The notes: generated from the sequence alone by a model not told the origin. A DNA stretch of 64,000 bases from Salinilacustrithrix flava (GCA_024128875.1 JAMYFF010000005.1:124001-188000), one strand, 5' to 3'; positions 43,372 through 54,507 are shown, counted from the first letter of the stretch. Program-made: numbers and translations.

Positions 43372-44274
43372 ATGAGCCCCGACGCCCACGGCACCGTCGG
43401 GCTCGACGGCCCCTACGACGTCGGGCTGTCGATGCCCTGCCTCGGCACCGCCTCCGACCCGACCTGGCGTGGTGACCGCACCCGGGTGGACCTGGCCGGC
43501 CGGACCCCCGAGGGGCCGGTGGCCGTCCGCGCCCGGACCGTTGACGAGCGCCTCGAGCTCGACGCCTGGGGCCCGGGTGCCGAGTGGATGGTCGCGCGGC
43601 TCGATCGGCTGGCCGCCCGCCACGACGACCCCCGCGAGCTGCACTTCGGCCATCCCGTCCTGGACGAGACCAACCGCCGCCGACCGGGGATGCGCCACGC
43701 CCCCACGGGTCTCGTCGTCGACGGGCTGCTGGCCCGGGGGCTCGGGCAGCGGGTGCTGGCCACCGAGGCGGCCCGCTCGTGGAACGCCATGTGCCGCGAG
43801 CTCGGCGGCCCTGCCCCCGGACCGCTGGACCTCCTCCTCCCGCCCGACCCGGAGCGGCTCGCCGAGATGCCGACCTGGTGGTTCCACGAGCGGGGCGTCG
43901 AGCGGGGCCGCGCCCGGACGGTGGTGGCGGTGTGCCGCGAAGCCCGACGCCTCGCCGAGGTCGTCGACCTCCCCCTCCCCCAGGCCTACGGCCGGATGCG
44001 AGCGGTCCCCGGCCTCGGCCCCTGGACGGTGAACGGGGTGGCCCGGGTCGCGCTCGGCGACCCGGACGCCATCGTCGTCGGCGACTACTGGATCAGCCAC
44101 GCGGTGTGCTCGTTCTTCACCGGACGGGCTCGCGGATCGGACCAGGAGATGCTGGCGCTGGTCGATCGCTGGGTCGGCCAGCGTGGGAGGGTCGAGCGGC
44201 TCATCCGCCTGAGCGGGCACCGCGTCCAGCGCTTCGGCCCCGGCGTGCGCACCCCACGCATCGCGCACCTCTGA
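43372..44274 (+). CDS. HhH-GPD family DNA glycosylase (AlkA-like)
   Basis: A 300-residue base-excision repair enzyme. The helix-hairpin-helix is VPGLGPWTVNGVARVALGD, and DAIVVGDYWISHAV contains the catalytic-Asp region of the GPD loop. The N-terminal 90 residues resemble the AlkA substrate-side domain only loosely. It likely removes alkylated purines; specificity cannot be read from sequence. The protein lacks the four-Cys iron-sulfur motif of MutY/Nth. Confidence 0.8.
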   Translation: MSPDAHGTVGLDGPYDVGLSMPCLGTASDPTWRGDRTRVDLAGRTPEGPVAVRARTVDERLELDAWGPGAEWMVARLDRLAARHDDPRELHFGHPVLDETNRRRPGMRHAPTGLVVDGLLARGLGQRVLATEAARSWNAMCRELGGPAPGPLDLLLPPDPERLAEMPTWWFHERGVERGRARTVVAVCREARRLAEVVDLPLPQAYGRMRAVPGLGPWTVNGVARVALGDPDAIVVGDYWISHAVCSFFTGRARGSDQEMLALVDRWVGQRGRVERLIRLSGHRVQRFGPGVRTPRIAHL

Positions 44275-44429
44275 CCGCGCCCTGCACCCGACGGCCCGGA
44301 TCGACGCCGCACGGCCATCCGGAGTCGGCGTCGCCGCAACGTTCTCGTCACCACGACGTGATCCGATGGGCGATGATCCCACCGGGACCCGCGGCGACCG
44401 TCGGGGGACCGAGCGCTCGAGGAGCAGCC

Positions 44430-47267
44430 ATGACACGCACGGCACGAACCCGACTGGGAGGTGCGCTGGCGGCTGTCGCCGCCGCCACCTTCCTCCTCCC
44501 CATCCCGGCCTCCGCCGAACACGTCCTCGACGTGCCCGACGATCCGGCCCTGCCCGCCGCGACGTTGCCGTTGCCCGTGGACGTCACCCGCGTCGGCGGT
44601 GCCGACCGGATCGCCACCGCGGTCCAGGTGTCGATGCACGCCTTCGACGCCGCCGGGTCGGTCGTGCTCGCCCGCAGCGACGACCCCGCCGACGCGCTCA
44701 GCGGCGCGCCGCTGGCCGGCCTGCTCGACGCGCCGGTGCTCCTGACCCCCACGGCCGACGTCCCGGCGAGCGTGCTCGCCGAGATCGAGCGCCTCGGTGC
44801 CGGCACCGTGCACCTCCTCGGCGGCACCGCGGCCATCTCCGCCGCCGCCGAGGCCACCCTCACCGGCGCCGGCCTCGACGTCGTGCGCTACGACGGCGCC
44901 ACGCGCTTCGACACGGCATCCGCCGTCGCCGGCGTGGTCGTCCAGGGCGACACCGGCGGGACCATCTTCGTGGTCGAGGGCTACGACACCGACCCCCGGC
45001 GGGCCTGGCCCGACGCGGTGAGCGTCGGCGCCTACGCCACGTTCCTCGGTGCACCGATCATCCCGGTCGCCACCGACGAGGTCCCCGCCGCGATCGAGGG
45101 CGCGCTCACCATCCTCGATCCGGACGAGCTCGTGCTCGTCGGTGGTACGGCGGCGATCTCCACGGAGGTGGAGGCCCAGCTGACGGGTGAGGACGGCGAG
45201 GACGGCCCGAGCGTGCGTCGCCTCGCCGGCGCCGACCGCTACGCCACCAGCGGCGCCGTCTACGACGAGTCCGTCACCCGGGGCATGGACCCGACCGCCA
45301 AGTGGCTCGCCACCGGTGCACGGTTCCCCGACGCCCTGGCCATGGGTCCGGCCGCCGCCGATGCCGCGGCGCCCGCCCTGCTGGTGCCGCCGGATGTGTC
45401 CGGCGCGGCCAGCGCCGCCCGCATCCCGGCCAGCTGGGACCTGCTCACCGACGTCGTGGTCGTCGGCGGCACCGCCGCCATCACCCCGGCCGGCCTCGAC
45501 GCAGTCGAGGCCCTGGTGGCCGACCCGGCGCTGCCCGCTGCCGACCTGTGCCTCACCGTCCTGCACAACAACGACGGTGAGTCCCAGGTGCTCGACGCCG
45601 GATCAGGCCTCGAGTCCTTCGGTGGAGCCGACCGGTTCGCCACCCGGTTCCTCACCGAGGTCGCGCGTGGCCAGCTGGACCGCGACGACTGCGCCGACAG
45701 CGCCGTGCTGCGGGTGACCTCCGGCGACAACTTCCTCGCCGGTCCCGAGTTCAACGCCAGCCAGGACCACGGCGTCCCGTTCTACGACTCCATCCTCCTG
45801 GACTACCTGAACTACGACGCCATCGACCTCGGCAACCACGACTTCGACTTCGGTCCCGAGGTCACCGCCGACCTCATCGAGGGCCTCGAGGACACCGACG
45901 ACGCCGTGTTCCTGTCAGCCAACCTCGACTTCTCGGCCCAGCCCGACATCCAGGCCCAGGTCGATGCCGGCAAGGTCGCACCGTCGACCACCGTCGAGCT
46001 CGGCGGCCACACGATCGGTGTGATCGGCATCACCCCGCCGAACCTGCGCCAGATCAGCTCACCGGGACCGGACATCGTGATCAGCGGCGTCGCCGCCGAC
46101 GGCACGACCGACGTGCCCGCGGTCGCCGACATCATCAACGACGAGGCCGACGCCCTCATCGCCGACGACGGCGCCGACATCATCGTCGTGATCAGCCACC
46201 TCCAGGACCTGCAGAACGACACCGAGCTGGTGCCGCTGCTCGACGACGTCGACATCGTGGTCGCCGGCGGCGGCGACGAGGTGCTGGCCACCCCCGGCGA
46301 GCTGCTGGTGCCCGGCGACGAGACGGCGGTGGCCACCAGCTACCCGACCTACGCCCCCGGCTCGGACGTCCCGGTCGTCACCACGTCCGGCAACTACAAG
46401 TACGTGGGCCGCCTCGTGACCCGCTTCGATGCTTCGGGTGACCTGCTCGGCGTCGACGAGCGGCTCTCCCGCATGGTGCGGGTCGCCGGCGACAGCATGC
46501 CCGACGCCGTGGCCCGGGACGCCTTCATCCTCGAGCACGTGGTCGAGCCGGTGGCCAACTACCTGGAGGACCTGGCCACGACGATCATCGGCACCAGCGC
46601 CGTCGCCCTCGACGGCGCCCGGGTCCACATCCGCACCCAGGAGACCAACGTCGGCGACCTGCTGACGGACTCCTTCATCGCCACGGCCCAGGCCGAGGCG
46701 GCCAGCTTCGGTCTGGACGAGACCGCCACGATGGTCGCCTTCACCAACGGCGGCGGGATCCGGAACGACTCGATCATCGGCGCCGGGGACATCACCCTCC
46801 TCGACACCTTCGACATCGCGCCGTTCTCGAACTTCGTCGTGGTGATCGAAGACGTCACCGTGGCCCAGCTGGACACGTTGCTGGAGCACGGGTACGCCGC
46901 GACGGACACAGCAGCCGGGCAGTTCGCCCAGCTCGGCAACCTGCGGGTGGAGGTGGACCGGGACGCCGCGATCGGGAGCCGGGTGTCGAACATCCGCACG
47001 GCCGACGGCGCCCCGCTCGCCGACGGCTTCAGCCTGGTGACCATCAACTTCCTGCCCGCGCAGGACGGTGACGGCTACCCGTTCAGCACCCTCGGCCTCG
47101 ACGAGTTCACCTCGGTGGGCGTCACCTACCAGCAGGCCCTCGCCGACTACATCGAGGTCACGCTGGGCGGGTCGATCACCGCGGCGGGCTACCCCGAGGC
47201 CGGCGGCTACCCGGAGATCTCCGACCCGCCGACCGACGCGCTGCGGATCGAGTTCACCGACCTGTAG
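44430..47267 (+). CDS. Secreted 5'-nucleotidase/phosphoesterase with cell-wall-binding repeats
   Basis: A 945-residue exported protein with a signal peptide (ALAAVAAATFLLPIPASA). Residues about 50-370 contain three CWB2-type repeats (VTRVGGADRIATAVQVS, HLLGGTAAISAAAEATL, RRLAGADRYATSGAVYD), which anchor to cell-wall polymers. The second half is a calcineurin-like 5'-nucleotidase: TVLHNNDGESQVL, DLGNHDFDFGPE, VVISHLQDLQ, and the C-terminal substrate domain TNGGGIRNDSI. It probably hydrolyses extracellular nucleotides to salvage phosphate and nucleosides. The ATG has GAGGAG upstream. It is followed by a strong terminator. Confidence 0.93.
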   Translation: MTRTARTRLGGALAAVAAATFLLPIPASAEHVLDVPDDPALPAATLPLPVDVTRVGGADRIATAVQVSMHAFDAAGSVVLARSDDPADALSGAPLAGLLDAPVLLTPTADVPASVLAEIERLGAGTVHLLGGTAAISAAAEATLTGAGLDVVRYDGATRFDTASAVAGVVVQGDTGGTIFVVEGYDTDPRRAWPDAVSVGAYATFLGAPIIPVATDEVPAAIEGALTILDPDELVLVGGTAAISTEVEAQLTGEDGEDGPSVRRLAGADRYATSGAVYDESVTRGMDPTAKWLATGARFPDALAMGPAAADAAAPALLVPPDVSGAASAARIPASWDLLTDVVVVGGTAAITPAGLDAVEALVADPALPAADLCLTVLHNNDGESQVLDAGSGLESFGGADRFATRFLTEVARGQLDRDDCADSAVLRVTSGDNFLAGPEFNASQDHGVPFYDSILLDYLNYDAIDLGNHDFDFGPEVTADLIEGLEDTDDAVFLSANLDFSAQPDIQAQVDAGKVAPSTTVELGGHTIGVIGITPPNLRQISSPGPDIVISGVAADGTTDVPAVADIINDEADALIADDGADIIVVISHLQDLQNDTELVPLLDDVDIVVAGGGDEVLATPGELLVPGDETAVATSYPTYAPGSDVPVVTTSGNYKYVGRLVTRFDASGDLLGVDERLSRMVRVAGDSMPDAVARDAFILEHVVEPVANYLEDLATTIIGTSAVALDGARVHIRTQETNVGDLLTDSFIATAQAEAASFGLDETATMVAFTNGGGIRNDSIIGAGDITLLDTFDIAPFSNFVVVIEDVTVAQLDTLLEHGYAATDTAAGQFAQLGNLRVEVDRDAAIGSRVSNIRTADGAPLADGFSLVTINFLPAQDGDGYPFSTLGLDEFTSVGVTYQQALADYIEVTLGGSITAAGYPEAGGYPEISDPPTDALRIEFTDL

Positions 47268-47279
47268 GCGGGCGCGCGA

Positions 47280-47314
47280 CGGCCCCGGTCACCGCCGAAG
47301 CGGTGCCGGGGCCG
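47280..47314 (+). terminator. GC-rich hairpin terminator after the nucleotidase gene
   Basis: CGGCCCCGG-t-CACCGC (47280-47295) pairs with GCGGTG-CCGGGGCCG (47300-47314), a 15-bp stem with one bulged base and a 4-nt loop. It lies between the convergent nucleotidase and nirK genes; there is no U-tract, as is common in high-GC actinobacteria. Confidence 0.7.
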
Positions 47315-47331
47315 CAGCACCCTCCCGAGGT

Positions 47332-48753
47332 TCAGTGCCCGCCCAGGCCCTCGAGGTCGACGTCGCCGACGGCGAAGATGCCCATGGCGCCCTTGCCGGC
47401 GTTCGAGAACTTGTGGGTCACGAACGGGTAGGCGCCGTCCTCGTCGAAGGTGAACTCGACGAAGCCACCCTGGGCCGGTTGCAGGTCCAGCGCCTGGGAG
47501 CCGCCCTGGCCGCCGTCACCGGGCCGGAGGTTGTAGGCGCCCTCCTTGTAGACGGTGTCGAAGATCGTCCCGACGATGTGCCAGGAGCTGTTCTCCGAGG
47601 GGCCGTTGTCGACGATCCAGGCCCGCACCCGCTCGCCGACCTCGATGCCGTCGATGGGAGCGTGGACGTACTGGTTGACGTAGCCGTTGAAGACCACGGC
47701 GTCCCACTCGTCGCGCTGCATCTTGCCCAGGTCGCCGGGCTCGCCCTCTTCGCCCGTGTAGTACTCGTGCTGGACGAAGATGTACTCGTGGTCGACCGGG
47801 GCCAGGTCCGGCGGGTCGATCACGACGGCGCCGTGCATGCCGTTGCCGATGTGGTGCAGCGTCGGGGCGGTGCCGCAGTGGTACATCCACGCACCGGCGT
47901 GCTTGGCCTCGAACTGGTAGACGAGCGACTCGCCGGGCTGGATGGTGCGCATCTCGTCGTTCCAGGCGACCTTGCTGGCGTGGAAGTCGAGGGAGTGGCC
48001 CATCTCGCCGTCGTTGGTGATGGTGACGGTGAAGATGTCGCCGACCTTGCCCCGCAGGGTCGGGCCGGGCACCTGGCCGTCGAAGGTCCAGACCTCCTGG
48101 GTGACGCCGGGGGCGATCTCCATGACCTCCTCGGTCATCGACCAGTTGATCTCGTGCTCGGTGCCGCCGGGCGCGGGCTCCAGCGTGGGATCGAAGGGCT
48201 GCCAGTCGCCCTCGGGGGCGGCGTTGAAGTCGATCTGGGCGCCGCCGAGGGCCGCACCCTCGACGCTGGCGCCGTGGCTGTCGCCGGCAGCCACGTCGGC
48301 GTCACCACCGGCCTCGCCCTCGACGGTGATCATCATGTTCATGCCGGCCTCACGGTGCCCGGGCACGGTGCACCAGGCCTCGGTGGAGGCGTCGAACGGG
48401 CCGATGGTGATCGTCTCGGACTGGCCGGGATCGAGCATCGCCGTGCCGTCCGTGCCGCCGACCTTGAGGTCGTGGGGCATGGCGCCGTCGTTGGTGACGT
48501 TGAGCGTCAGGGTGGCGCCGGCCGGCATGGTCAGGCTCGACGGCTCGACGAACAGGTCGCCGAGGCTGACGTCGACGGCCTCGGTCGCAACCGGGGCACC
48601 TCCGCCACCGCCGTCGTCGCCGCCGCGCACGGCGACGCCGGCGGCGAAGAGCATGACGATCATGGCCAGGGCGCTGAACGTCGCCACCAGCACCAGCCAT
48701 CCGTCACGCTTGGCGGTCTTCTCGTGTCCTTGTTCTTGCAGTTCGATGCTCAT
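47332..48753 (-). CDS. nirK: Copper nitrite reductase with extra N-terminal cupredoxin domain
   Basis: Reduces nitrite to nitric oxide outside the membrane. 473 residues: an N-terminal membrane anchor (about 19-42), an additional plastocyanin-like domain (MPHDLKVGG, then WCTVPGHREAGM), and the usual two-domain NirK. The type 1/type 2 copper sites are seen in GHSLDFHAS (catalytic Asp and His), MYHCGTAPTLHHIGNGM, NSSWHIVGTIFD and the C-terminal FVTHKFSNAG. ATG 48753 is chosen for its GAGGAG ribosome site. A perfect GGGACC-AA-GGTCCC palindrome lies 85-98 bp upstream. Confidence 0.94.
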   Translation of the reverse strand: MSIELQEQGHEKTAKRDGWLVLVATFSALAMIVMLFAAGVAVRGGDDGGGGGAPVATEAVDVSLGDLFVEPSSLTMPAGATLTLNVTNDGAMPHDLKVGGTDGTAMLDPGQSETITIGPFDASTEAWCTVPGHREAGMNMMITVEGEAGGDADVAAGDSHGASVEGAALGGAQIDFNAAPEGDWQPFDPTLEPAPGGTEHEINWSMTEEVMEIAPGVTQEVWTFDGQVPGPTLRGKVGDIFTVTITNDGEMGHSLDFHASKVAWNDEMRTIQPGESLVYQFEAKHAGAWMYHCGTAPTLHHIGNGMHGAVVIDPPDLAPVDHEYIFVQHEYYTGEEGEPGDLGKMQRDEWDAVVFNGYVNQYVHAPIDGIEVGERVRAWIVDNGPSENSSWHIVGTIFDTVYKEGAYNLRPGDGGQGGSQALDLQPAQGGFVEFTFDEDGAYPFVTHKFSNAGKGAMGIFAVGDVDLEGLGGH

Positions 48754-48837
48754 CTCGAGCTCCTCGGGAAAGGGGTGTTGGGAACATGCTGGGGCCTGGG
48801 AGGGGCGGCAGCGGCGAGGACAAGTACCCCCAGCACG

Positions 48838-48851
48838 GGGACCAAGGTCCC
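48838..48851 (-). promoter_or_regulatory. DosR/DevR-like box upstream of nirK
   Basis: GGGACCAAGGTCCC, a perfect 14-bp palindrome 85-98 bp before the nirK ATG. Read on the minus strand (GGGACCTTGGTCCC) it fits the DosR core GGGAC-N4-GTCCC at both half-sites. It shares GGACCTTnG with the boxes at 6905-6919 and 8085-8099. The adjacent helicase gene diverges from here and might also be affected. Confidence 0.55.
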
Positions 48852-48922
48852 ATTCATCTAGCAACAACTAGAGAATCGAACTTCTGTTCACCCAGCGGAC
48901 GGACGCCGTAACGTGGCCGTCA

Positions 48923-51652
48923 GTGGCCATCCCTACCATCGTTCCGATGCACGCCGGACCCGATCAGCTCGCCCGCGGCGTCGTGGTGGCCGACGGCGCA
49001 GAACCTCCGGCGTCGTGGGCCGGGGTGCCCGTCGTCATCGTCGACGAGGAGGCGCTGGCCCGGCCCGCTGCCGTCGTCGAGCGCCTCCACGCCGCCTGGG
49101 CGGGCCGGGAGCGGGTCGTGGTCGACCTGCGGGTGGACCCGGTCCGGTTCCGCCGTCCGGTCTCCCACACCGACGTCCCGTGGGAGCTGTCCCCCACCTT
49201 CGAGCCGTGGCTCGACCGCCTCCACTTCCTCGTCTGGCACAACAGCTACGACGCCCGGGGCGACGAGGTCGTGTGGTGGTGGGGCCGCAAGGCCGCCCGC
49301 ATCGAGGGCACCGCCGCCGACGAGCTGCCCGACGGGCACGACCCCGTCGAGGGCGACGTCGTGCTGGCCGACGGCACGGTCGTGTGGATCGACGGCGGTC
49401 CGCCGGACGACGTCGATCCCGCCACCCTCGCACCCGCCCTGCTCGTCCGGGCCGAGTCCGTCGACGCCGGCCACCTCCGCCCCGTGCCGGCGTGGGTCGC
49501 GCCCAGCGCCGAGCTGGCACCCGACCAGCTGGCGGCGGTCGCCCACCGCGGCGGGCCGGCCCGCATCATCGCCCCCGCCGGCTCGGGCAAGACCCGGGTC
49601 CTCACCGAGCGGCTGCGGCACCTGCTCGCCGACCGCGGCCACGAGCGCGACCTGCTCCTCGCCGTCGCCTACAACCGCAAGGCCCAGGAGGAGATGGCAG
49701 GGCGCACCGCCGGCCTCGGCGCCCGCATCCAGACGCTGAACGCGCTGGGCTACGAGCTCATCGGCCGCCACGCCGGCCGCCGCCCCCAGATGCTGGACGA
49801 GCGCGAGGTGCGCCGTCGCCTCGAACCCCACCTCCCCAAGCTCCAGCACCGCCTCAACACCGACCCGATGGCGCCGTACCTCGAGGGGCTCTCGGTCATC
49901 CGCCTCGGCCTGCGCGACCCCGACGAGGTGGAGCTCGAGGCCGATGCGCCCGGCCTCGCCGCCGCCGTCGGCCCCTACCGGGAGGGGCTGCGCCGGGACT
50001 CGGTGCTCGACTTCGACGAGCAGATCATCCACGCCGTGGAGCTGCTGCTGTCCGACGGCGAGTTCCGCCGGCGGGAGCAGAACCGCCACCGGCACCTGCT
50101 GGTCGACGAGTTCCAGGACCTGACCCCGGCCCACGTGCTGCTCCTGCGGCTGCTGGCCGCCCCCACCTACGACGTCTTCGGCGTGGGCGACGACGACCAG
50201 GTGATCTACGGCCATGCTGGTGCGAGCCCGCAGTTCCTGCTCCGGTTCGCCGAGCTGTTCCCCGGCGCCCACGAGCACGCGCTCGAGGTCAACTACCGCT
50301 GCCCACCTGCGGTGGTCGACGCCGCCCGCCACCTGCTCGGCTACAACGACGAGCGGGTCGCCAAGACGATCACTGCAGCCCGTCCGGCCGGTCCGGGCGA
50401 GGCCCTCACCGTCACCCTCCACCCGCCCCAGGACGGAGCGAACCGGGTCGTCGAGGTCGTCCGTGCCGCCGTGGAGGCCGCCGGCGACCCGGGTCAGGTC
50501 GCCGTGCTGACGCGCACGAACTCCCTCCTGCTGGCACCCCACGTTGCCCTGCACGGCGCCGGCATCCCCATCGCGTCCGTGCTGCGACGCGACGTGCTCC
50601 AGCGGGTCGGGCTGCGGGCCGCCCTCGCCTGGCTGCGGGTGGCGACCGATCCCGGGTCGATCGCCTCGGCCGACCTCACCGAGATCCGCCGCCGGCCCAG
50701 CCGCGGCTTCCCCAACTGGATCGACAAGTGGCTCGGTCGCTGCCGCTCGGGCCACGAGGTCGCCAAGGCCGCCGAGCGCATCGACGACGCCCGGGTCGCC
50801 GACAAGCTCCTGGACCTCGCGGCCGACATCGACCGCCTCGGCGATCTCGCCCGGGGGGCCACCACCCGGGAGATCCTCCAGGCCATCCGCGACGACATCG
50901 GGCTCGGCGGGGCGATGGAGCTGCTCGACGGCCGACCGGGCGCCGAGGGGTCCTCCCACCTCGACGACCTCGACGCGCTCCTGCAGGTGGCCGATCTGCA
51001 GCCCGACCCCGACCAGTTCGAGGCCTGGTTGCGGCGGGCCCTCGACGGTCCTCGCGCCGCCGCCGGCGACCCCACCGCCGAGGCCGCGGCCGGCGTCACC
51101 CTGTCCACCGTCCACCGGGTGAAGGGCCGGGAGTGGCCCCACGTCGTCGTGTTCGGCGCCGACGCCGGCATCTTCCCCCACCGGCTCGCCGAGGACGTCG
51201 AGGAGGAGCGCCGCGTCTTCCACGTCGCCATCACCCGTGGCATCGAGGCGGTCACCGTGCTCGCCGACGACGACCGCCCCAGCCCGTTCCTCGCCGAGCT
51301 CGACGGCACCGCCACCAAGCAGGCCCCCCGGCGAACGGCCCGGGCCGGGGCGGGCACGGGCGGACGCCTGGCCGGCACCGGGAAGGCGACGAAGTCGACC
51401 AAGGCCGCCGAGCCGGACCTCGAGGGCGAGGACCTGGTCCTCTTCGAGGAGCTGCGTCGCTGGCGCAGCGAGGTGGCCAAGCGACAGGGCGGACCCGCCT
51501 TCATCATCTTCGGCGACGCCCCGTTGAAGGACATCGCCAAGGCCCGCCCGGCCGACCTCCGGGCCCTCAGCCGCATCAAGGGCGTCGGCCCCTCCAAGCT
51601 CGACAGCTACGGCGACGACGTCCTCGAGATCGTCGCCCGCTTCGCCACCTGA
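48923..51652 (+). CDS. UvrD-like SF1 helicase with HRDC domain (UvrD2-like)
   Basis: A 909-residue 3'-5' DNA helicase. The first ~200 residues are a domain I do not recognise (for example VVDLRVDPVRFRRPVSHTD, LVWHNSYDARGDEVVWWWG). The motor follows: Walker A APAGSGKTRV, AYNRKAQEEM, Walker B LLVDEFQDLTP, GDDDQVIYGHAGA, TVHRVKGREWPHV and VAITRGIEAV. A C-terminal HRDC domain (about 835-905) ends SRIKGVGPSKLDSYG. Motor plus HRDC matches actinobacterial UvrD2. GTG 48923 is the first candidate start; ATG 48947 is an alternative. Confidence 0.88.
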   Translation: MAIPTIVPMHAGPDQLARGVVVADGAEPPASWAGVPVVIVDEEALARPAAVVERLHAAWAGRERVVVDLRVDPVRFRRPVSHTDVPWELSPTFEPWLDRLHFLVWHNSYDARGDEVVWWWGRKAARIEGTAADELPDGHDPVEGDVVLADGTVVWIDGGPPDDVDPATLAPALLVRAESVDAGHLRPVPAWVAPSAELAPDQLAAVAHRGGPARIIAPAGSGKTRVLTERLRHLLADRGHERDLLLAVAYNRKAQEEMAGRTAGLGARIQTLNALGYELIGRHAGRRPQMLDEREVRRRLEPHLPKLQHRLNTDPMAPYLEGLSVIRLGLRDPDEVELEADAPGLAAAVGPYREGLRRDSVLDFDEQIIHAVELLLSDGEFRRREQNRHRHLLVDEFQDLTPAHVLLLRLLAAPTYDVFGVGDDDQVIYGHAGASPQFLLRFAELFPGAHEHALEVNYRCPPAVVDAARHLLGYNDERVAKTITAARPAGPGEALTVTLHPPQDGANRVVEVVRAAVEAAGDPGQVAVLTRTNSLLLAPHVALHGAGIPIASVLRRDVLQRVGLRAALAWLRVATDPGSIASADLTEIRRRPSRGFPNWIDKWLGRCRSGHEVAKAAERIDDARVADKLLDLAADIDRLGDLARGATTREILQAIRDDIGLGGAMELLDGRPGAEGSSHLDDLDALLQVADLQPDPDQFEAWLRRALDGPRAAAGDPTAEAAAGVTLSTVHRVKGREWPHVVVFGADAGIFPHRLAEDVEEERRVFHVAITRGIEAVTVLADDDRPSPFLAELDGTATKQAPRRTARAGAGTGGRLAGTGKATKSTKAAEPDLEGEDLVLFEELRRWRSEVAKRQGGPAFIIFGDAPLKDIAKARPADLRALSRIKGVGPSKLDSYGDDVLEIVARFAT

Positions 51653-51737
51653 CCCCTCTCGAACTGGCAGTGCTGACGTTGCGGTGACACCGGTCTCGTC
51701 CGGGTCTGGCCGCGCCCGGCGAGGGGAAGGGACCGCC

Positions 51738-52016
51738 ATGCTCTGGTTCCTGCTCGTGCTCTTCTTCTTCGGGATCATCTTCGGAGCCATCGCCCGCCTG
51801 CTCGTCCCCGGCCCCGACCCGATGGGCATCGTCGGCACCTGGGCGCTCGGCGTCGCCGGTTCCTTCGTCGGCGGCTTCCTCGGCTACCTGATCTTCGGCG
51901 CGGACCTCGACGACGGTGCCGTCCAGATGGGCGGCATCTTCGGATCGATCATCGGGTCCATCGTCCTCCTCCTCATCGTGCGCAGCGTCCGTGGCGGACG
52001 TCGGCGCGCCGCCTGA
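51738..52016 (+). CDS. GlsB/YeaQ/YmgE-family small membrane protein
   Basis: A 92-residue protein with three hydrophobic segments (LWFLLVLFFFGIIFGAIA, TWALGVAGSFVGGFLGYLIF, GSIIGSIVLLLIVRSV) and a basic tail GGRRRAA. The glycine-rich spacing and the PGPDPMGIVGTW turn are typical of the transglycosylase-associated/YmgE group, often stress-induced, without proven function. Ribosome site GAGGGGAAGGG. Confidence 0.85.
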   Translation: MLWFLLVLFFFGIIFGAIARLLVPGPDPMGIVGTWALGVAGSFVGGFLGYLIFGADLDDGAVQMGGIFGSIIGSIVLLLIVRSVRGGRRRAA

Positions 52017-52131
52017 TCCAGCGCACCTACCTCGGCCGCGGGTCGAGGGCGCATCCGACCGGACTGCCCGCCCCCGGTCGGGTGCGCCCTGGGCCCGCGG
52101 CGGGCGCGTCCGTCCTCGGCATACTGCAGAG

Positions 52132-53028
52132 GTGACCCCCTCCGTCGACGGACCCCTCGAGCTGCGTTGCGCGCCGTGGACCCTGGACCAAGGCGTCGAC
52201 CCGATCGGCTCCGCCGTGGAGCTCGACTGCCTGATCACCGTCGAGGTTCCCCTGCCGTGGCCGCCCGACGTCGCCGATCACCCGTGGATCGCGGCCCTCG
52301 ACGCGCCCGCTGGCACCCGCATCCAGACGATCGTGCCCGATGTCGCCCGCCCCGACGGCACGGTGCTCGTCACCCGCTGGACCGCGGATGGCGCTCGCTT
52401 CACCGGCACGGACTGGCTGATCCCTGCGACCGACGTGCCCGACGCCCTGGCGGCCATCGCCGCCGGCGGTGACCCCGACGTGCCCGGCGAGGACGCTCCC
52501 GACGAGATCCTCGTGTGCGGACACGGGGCTCGCGACCGGTGCTGCGGTGGATCCGGGACCCGCCTGGCGGTCGAGGCCCGGGCCGCGCTGCCCGGGGTCC
52601 GCATCCGCCGGACCAGCCACCTCGGCGGCCACCGCTTCGCCCCGACCGCCCTCTCGATGCCCGACGGCCGGGTCTGGGCCTTCCTCGACGTCGAGGCGCT
52701 CACCGGGATCGTCGACCGGACCCTCCATCCCATCGACGCCCGGGACCACTACCGCGGCCACGTCGGGCTCTCCCCCTGGGCCCAGGTCGTCGAAGCCGTG
52801 GGCCTGTCAGAGCTCGGCTGGGCTGCCTTCGACGTCGACCACCTCGAGGCCGACGTGGACGTCGCACCGGACGGCACGTCCGCCACCGTCACGCTCCGCT
52901 GGGACGGGGCCACCGGTGCCGGCGAGCGCACGGCACGGGTCGGCATCCGGCGCCGCTACCCGGTCCTGCAGTGCGGACTGCCCCCCGAGGCGGCCAAGAA
53001 GGACGCCCCGGAGTACGAGCTGCTGTAG
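52132..53028 (+). CDS. Sucrase/ferredoxin-like (thioredoxin-fold) protein
   Basis: A 298-residue protein of the Suc_Fer-like family. The motif VCGHGARDRCCGGSGTRLA with Cys residues and, further on, RRTSHLGGHRFAPTAL corresponds to the Cys/His ligand set of 2Fe-2S thioredoxin-like members. C-terminal residues may add a small regulatory domain. Physiological role unknown. GTG 52132 follows AGAGG. Convergent with fumC. Confidence 0.8.
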   Translation: MTPSVDGPLELRCAPWTLDQGVDPIGSAVELDCLITVEVPLPWPPDVADHPWIAALDAPAGTRIQTIVPDVARPDGTVLVTRWTADGARFTGTDWLIPATDVPDALAAIAAGGDPDVPGEDAPDEILVCGHGARDRCCGGSGTRLAVEARAALPGVRIRRTSHLGGHRFAPTALSMPDGRVWAFLDVEALTGIVDRTLHPIDARDHYRGHVGLSPWAQVVEAVGLSELGWAAFDVDHLEADVDVAPDGTSATVTLRWDGATGAGERTARVGIRRRYPVLQCGLPPEAAKKDAPEYELL

Positions 53029-53039
53029 CTCTGCGCTGA

Positions 53040-54440
<1,401 letters not shown>

Positions 54441-54507
54441 GGGCCGACGGTATCGGCGCCCGCCCCCGGCGACTCCCGGGTACGGCACGGATGGCAGCGG
54501 TACGGTC

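Noticed and set aside
43584..44429. N-terminal extension of the 5'-nucleotidase frame
   Set aside because: It overlaps the glycosylase gene in another frame; the signal peptide and ribosome site place the start at 44430.
44275..44429. c-di-AMP riboswitch upstream of the cell-wall nucleotidase
   Set aside because: The leader has GC-rich pairing but I cannot find the conserved ydaO-type core blocks.
48913..51687. Second 924-codon plus-strand frame parallel to the UvrD-HRDC gene
   Set aside because: Its translation is almost only Arg, Pro, Gly and Ala; the other frame holds all helicase motifs.
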